From UBA6522 sp965204155 (lineage in GTDB: Bacteria; Pseudomonadota; Gammaproteobacteria; Steroidobacterales; Rariloculaceae), in the NCBI GenBank assembly GCA_965204155.1, contig OZ241971.1, positions 4,970,765 to 5,034,764 on the forward strand: 64,000 bases of DNA, in the 5' to 3' direction. Below are positions 62,133 to 64,000 of this stretch, piece after piece; within the stretch, counting starts at the first letter, position 1, and each line of letters opens with the position of its first letter. The notes below the pieces were generated by a model. The model did not search any database, was not told the origin of the DNA, and saw only the letters and a program-made list of their open reading frames with translations. A program made the position numbers and the translations under genes.

Positions 62133-62146
62133 CTTGCTATGTCAAG
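62133..62146. promoter_or_regulatory. 14-bp inverted repeat, regulon site 9, over a -35 box
   Basis: CTTGCTATGTCAAG, extended to an 18-bp AACTTG...CAAGTT. On the minus strand it contains TTGACA, then exactly 17 bp, then GATATT, the same spacing and -10 as at site 3. Confidence 0.7.
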
Positions 62147-62160
62147 TTTTGCGCCGGCAG

Positions 62161-62211
62161 GCATCTGCGGAAGTTACCTGGCGCTGCATACCGCAGATCC
62201 GGTTGCGGAGA
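62161..62211 (-). pseudogene. Scrap of a TonB-receptor gene
   Basis: The minus strand reads 'NRICGMQRQVTSADA', matching 'NRIYGMQRQVTFADA' inside the receptor gene at 62931 (about 63465-63515). DNA agreement extends over about 40 bases with few mismatches. No full gene is present. Confidence 0.45.
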
Positions 62212-62270
62212 ATCCGCGGCGGCGCCTGAACCGGGGGCTTCCCTTGCGCTGCCTGCACTCGTTGTATACA

Positions 62271-62293
62271 TTGCATGCGTCATGAGCATGCAA
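62271..62293. promoter_or_regulatory. Palindromic operator over the FitA start codon
   Basis: TTGCATGC and GCATGCAA are perfect 8-bp arms around a 7-bp centre that contains the antitoxin ATG. TATACA lies just upstream (62265-62270) as a -10. An autorepressor site that would also block translation initiation is plausible. Confidence 0.6.
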
Positions 62294-62530
62294 TACACGA
62301 TTCGATCCGTTCCCGAGGCGGTCGACCGCGCCGTGCGGGATCGCGCCCGGCGCGAGGCCAGGAGCATCAATGCCGTCGTTGTCGAAGCGCTCGCCCGCGG
62401 CCTGGATATCGACTCGGCACCCGCCGAGCACTCGGACCTGGATCATCTGATCGGCACCTGGCAGGAAGACCCGGCGTTCGATCTGGCCATCGCCGACTTC
62501 GGGCGCGTCGACGAAGACGTGTGGAAATGA
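62282..62530 (+). CDS. FitA/VapB-like antitoxin
   Basis: An 82-residue ribbon-helix-helix antitoxin: 'YTIRSVPEAVDRAVRDRARR' then 'ARSINAVVVEALARGLDI', and an acidic C-terminus ('EDPAFDLAIADFGRVDEDVW') that fits the PIN toxin active site, as in FitA. Start by an ATG inside the palindrome; an ATG two codons later is possible. Overlaps the toxin by 4 bp. Confidence 0.88.
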   Translation: MSMQYTIRSVPEAVDRAVRDRARREARSINAVVVEALARGLDIDSAPAEHSDLDHLIGTWQEDPAFDLAIADFGRVDEDVWK

Positions 62531-62910
62531 ACATCGCGCTCGACACCAACGCGTACAGCGACTTCATGCGCGGCGACGGCGAGCGGGTTCAGATCGTCCG
62601 CGCCGCGCGTTCCATTGCCATGCCCATCATCGTTCTGGGCGAACTTCGCGCCGGATTCGCCGCCGGCGACGGGGAATCGGCCAATGCGGCCAACCTGCAG
62701 CGGTTTCTGGCGAGCCCCAGGGTGTCGGCTCTGCTACCCGACGAGCAGACCACTCATCACTATGCACAACTGCATCTTCAACTCCGGAACAAGCGCGCCC
62801 GAATTCCCACGAACGATCTCTGGATCGCCGCCATGGTGGTCCAGCACGATTTGGTCCTGTGCTCCTCCGACCGCCACTTCCAGCAGTTGCCGCAAGTCGT
62901 CACGTGCTGA
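62527..62910 (+). CDS. FitB/VapC-like PIN-domain toxin
   Basis: A 127-residue PIN-domain RNase. Acidic triad positions are seen: 'NIALDTNAYSDFMRG' (Asp6), 'VLGELRAGFAAG' (Glu), 'IPTNDLWIAAMVVQHDLVLC' (Asp) and 'SSDRHFQQLP' (Asp). Coupled to the antitoxin (ATGA overlap). Full length, looks intact. Confidence 0.9.
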   Translation: MNIALDTNAYSDFMRGDGERVQIVRAARSIAMPIIVLGELRAGFAAGDGESANAANLQRFLASPRVSALLPDEQTTHHYAQLHLQLRNKRARIPTNDLWIAAMVVQHDLVLCSSDRHFQQLPQVVTC

Positions 62911-62930
62911 TCGCTTCGGCGTCCCGGCAG

Positions 62931-64000
62931 CTAAAACACACTGCGCACCTCGACTCCCACCACGCGCCCCTCCTTCAACGGCGAGTAGGTCGAATCCACC
63001 AGTCCGCTCAGATCGAAGTCGCTGCGACGGAGCACCTCGTTCAGCAGGTTCTTGCCGTAGAGCGTGAACGTCAGTGAATTGGGCGGCGAGTACGCGATGC
63101 TCGCATCCACCAGGTTGCCGCCATCGAGCGTGCCCAGGTTGTTGTCGGTGATCTCGCTGTCGTCGCGATGTGAGAAGCTCGCGCGCAGGGTCAGTTCGCC
63201 CCCATCGCCGAGGGTGCGGGTGTGCCTGCCTTCCACGCCGTACGTCAGCTTCGCAAGCCGGGGCAGCTTGAACCGGTCGTCGCCGACCGTCGATCCATCG
63301 CCGTCCAGGTCGTGGCGAACCACGTCGTAGGCCCCGTCCGTGTAGCCGACGAATCCGCTGATCGTGCCAGACCTGCCGAGCGCGGCCAGAACTTCGGCCT
63401 CGAGCCCCTGGATGGTCGCATCGGCGGTGTTGGCGGTTATCTGGATCGCACCGCCGGCGGCATCGGCGAAGGTCACCTGGCGCTGCATTCCGTAGATCCG
63501 GTTGTGGAAAGCGGCCACGTTCATCCGCACGCGTCCGCCCGCAAGCTCGGACTTCAGCCCGGCCTCGAACGAATCCTGTTCCTCTTCGTCGAACGGTCCA
63601 GGTGGCGCGGTCGGCGACGTATTGCGCAGGTTGTAGCCGCCACTGCGAAACCCTTTCGTGAAGTGGCCGTATACCTGGGCCTGCGGGCTGAGCCAGTGTT
63701 GCAGACCAACCTTTGGCGTCACGTTCCGCCAGTTGTTGCCGTCCCTGAAGTCGTATACGCACTGGTGCGAGACGACCGCACAGGTGCCGTTGCCGGCGGT
63801 GGCAACCTCCACGTCCTTCTCCTCGTACGTGTAGCGGGCACCCACCGTCAGGATCCAGTCGTCCCCCAGGTCGATGTCGTTGTTCAGGAAGACTCCGCCG
63901 GTCAGGTGATCCTGATCGCCTCCGAAGGGCGCGCCCTCGGCACCCCGCAGCACACGGCGCTCCCGGTACCGGATGTCCTGCGCGAAGAAATAGACCCCGA
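62931..64000 (-). CDS. TonB-dependent receptor, C-terminal part (5' end outside window)
   Basis: At least 356 residues of barrel; the frame stays open to the window edge. 'FLNNDIDLGDDWILTVGARY', 'PKVGLQHWLSPQAQVYGHFT' with 'KGFRSGGYNLRN', 'NVAAFHNRIYGMQRQVTFAD', and a C-terminal 'FTLYGKNLLNEVLRRSDF' ending in aromatic Phe ('GVEVRSVF'). Typical outer-membrane receptor. A short copy of part of it lies at 62161. It ends 20 bp from the PIN toxin stop, tail to tail. Confidence 0.9.
   Translation of the reverse strand, partial: GVYFFAQDIRYRERRVLRGAEGAPFGGDQDHLTGGVFLNNDIDLGDDWILTVGARYTYEEKDVEVATAGNGTCAVVSHQCVYDFRDGNNWRNVTPKVGLQHWLSPQAQVYGHFTKGFRSGGYNLRNTSPTAPPGPFDEEEQDSFEAGLKSELAGGRVRMNVAAFHNRIYGMQRQVTFADAAGGAIQITANTADATIQGLEAEVLAALGRSGTISGFVGYTDGAYDVVRHDLDGDGSTVGDDRFKLPRLAKLTYGVEGRHTRTLGDGGELTLRASFSHRDDSEITDNNLGTLDGGNLVDASIAYSPPNSLTFTLYGKNLLNEVLRRSDFDLSGLVDSTYSPLKEGRVVGVEVRSVF

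Noticed and set aside
44062..62146. The 14-bp repeats as transcription terminators
   Set aside because: They lie before gene starts, have short weak stems without T-runs, and two overlap -35 boxes.
1..64000. CRISPR arrays, tRNA or rRNA genes, phage modules, integrases
   Set aside because: I looked for regular spaced repeats, cloverleaf signals and phage or recombinase motifs and found none by eye; this was not an exhaustive computation.

Overview
The window is GC-rich, densely coded bacterial DNA with no rRNA, tRNA or CRISPR array that I can see. Gene content (TonB-dependent receptors, alkyl-sulfatase-like and other secreted metallo-beta-lactamase-fold enzymes, a PQQ dehydrogenase, a molybdenum hydroxylase, a LivHMGF-type ABC transporter, five toxin-antitoxin loci or remnants) suggests an uncultured Gram-negative, probably a marine or host-associated (gamma)proteobacterium. 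That placement is inference; there is no phylogenetic marker gene here.

Layout. 0-6.1 kb: the end of a secreted protease, an exported NmrA-like oxidoreductase, a PQQ dehydrogenase and a toxin-antitoxin patch (Xre/RES; a broken Phd/ParE pair abutting a TacA-like antitoxin; MazEF with a palindromic operator). 6.3-17.3 kb: secreted enzymes, a di-haem peroxidase and the first copies of a secreted 'AHH...NPH' family (DUF6152-like). 17.4-25.6 kb: an aldehyde dehydrogenase divergent from a tight operon of LivH-LivM-LivG-LivF, an acyl-CoA ligase and a periplasmic binding protein, probably uptake and CoA activation of a carboxylic acid. 25.7-25.8 kb: a 167-bp element with 28-bp inverted ends that supplies the stop codon of the adjoining lipoprotein gene. 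27.4-30.4 kb: a three-gene operon of separated modules of the AHH family, one fused to two glyoxalase-like domains. 30.8-39.2 kb: an exported aldo/keto-reductase-like protein, a secreted MBL hydrolase, an unrecognised 876-residue protein and small secreted proteins. 39.3-42.9 kb: an operon of ADP-ribosylglycohydrolase-like lipoprotein, sugar transporter and ribokinase. 42.9-62.1 kb: a cluster of almost entirely exported enzymes plus a TonB receptor, with a MarR regulator at 49.4-49.9 kb. 62.3-62.9 kb: a FitAB/VapBC module. 62.9-64.0 kb: the C-terminal part of a second TonB receptor that continues past the window.

The most interesting signal is a 14-bp inverted repeat, approximately CTTGNNATGTCAAG, found at about eight sites, all between 44.0 and 62.2 kb and all in intergenic or promoter regions. 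Two copies sit exactly on TTGACA -35 boxes that are followed 17 bp later by an identical GATATT. The only regulator in the cluster is the MarR protein, and one site lies between it and its divergent neighbour. I propose a MarR-controlled regulon for outer-membrane uptake and periplasmic breakdown of an unknown compound, using a TonB receptor, an alkyl-sulfatase-like hydrolase, an IorAB-type Mo-hydroxylase, an amidohydrolase, an NmrA-like oxidoreductase, a class II aldolase-like protein, a cupin and secreted beta-propellers.

The second striking feature is the AHH family: at least ten full or partial genes and two scraps in 64 kb. Nearly every copy with the N-terminal module is predicted to be cut by signal peptidase so that the mature protein begins His-His.
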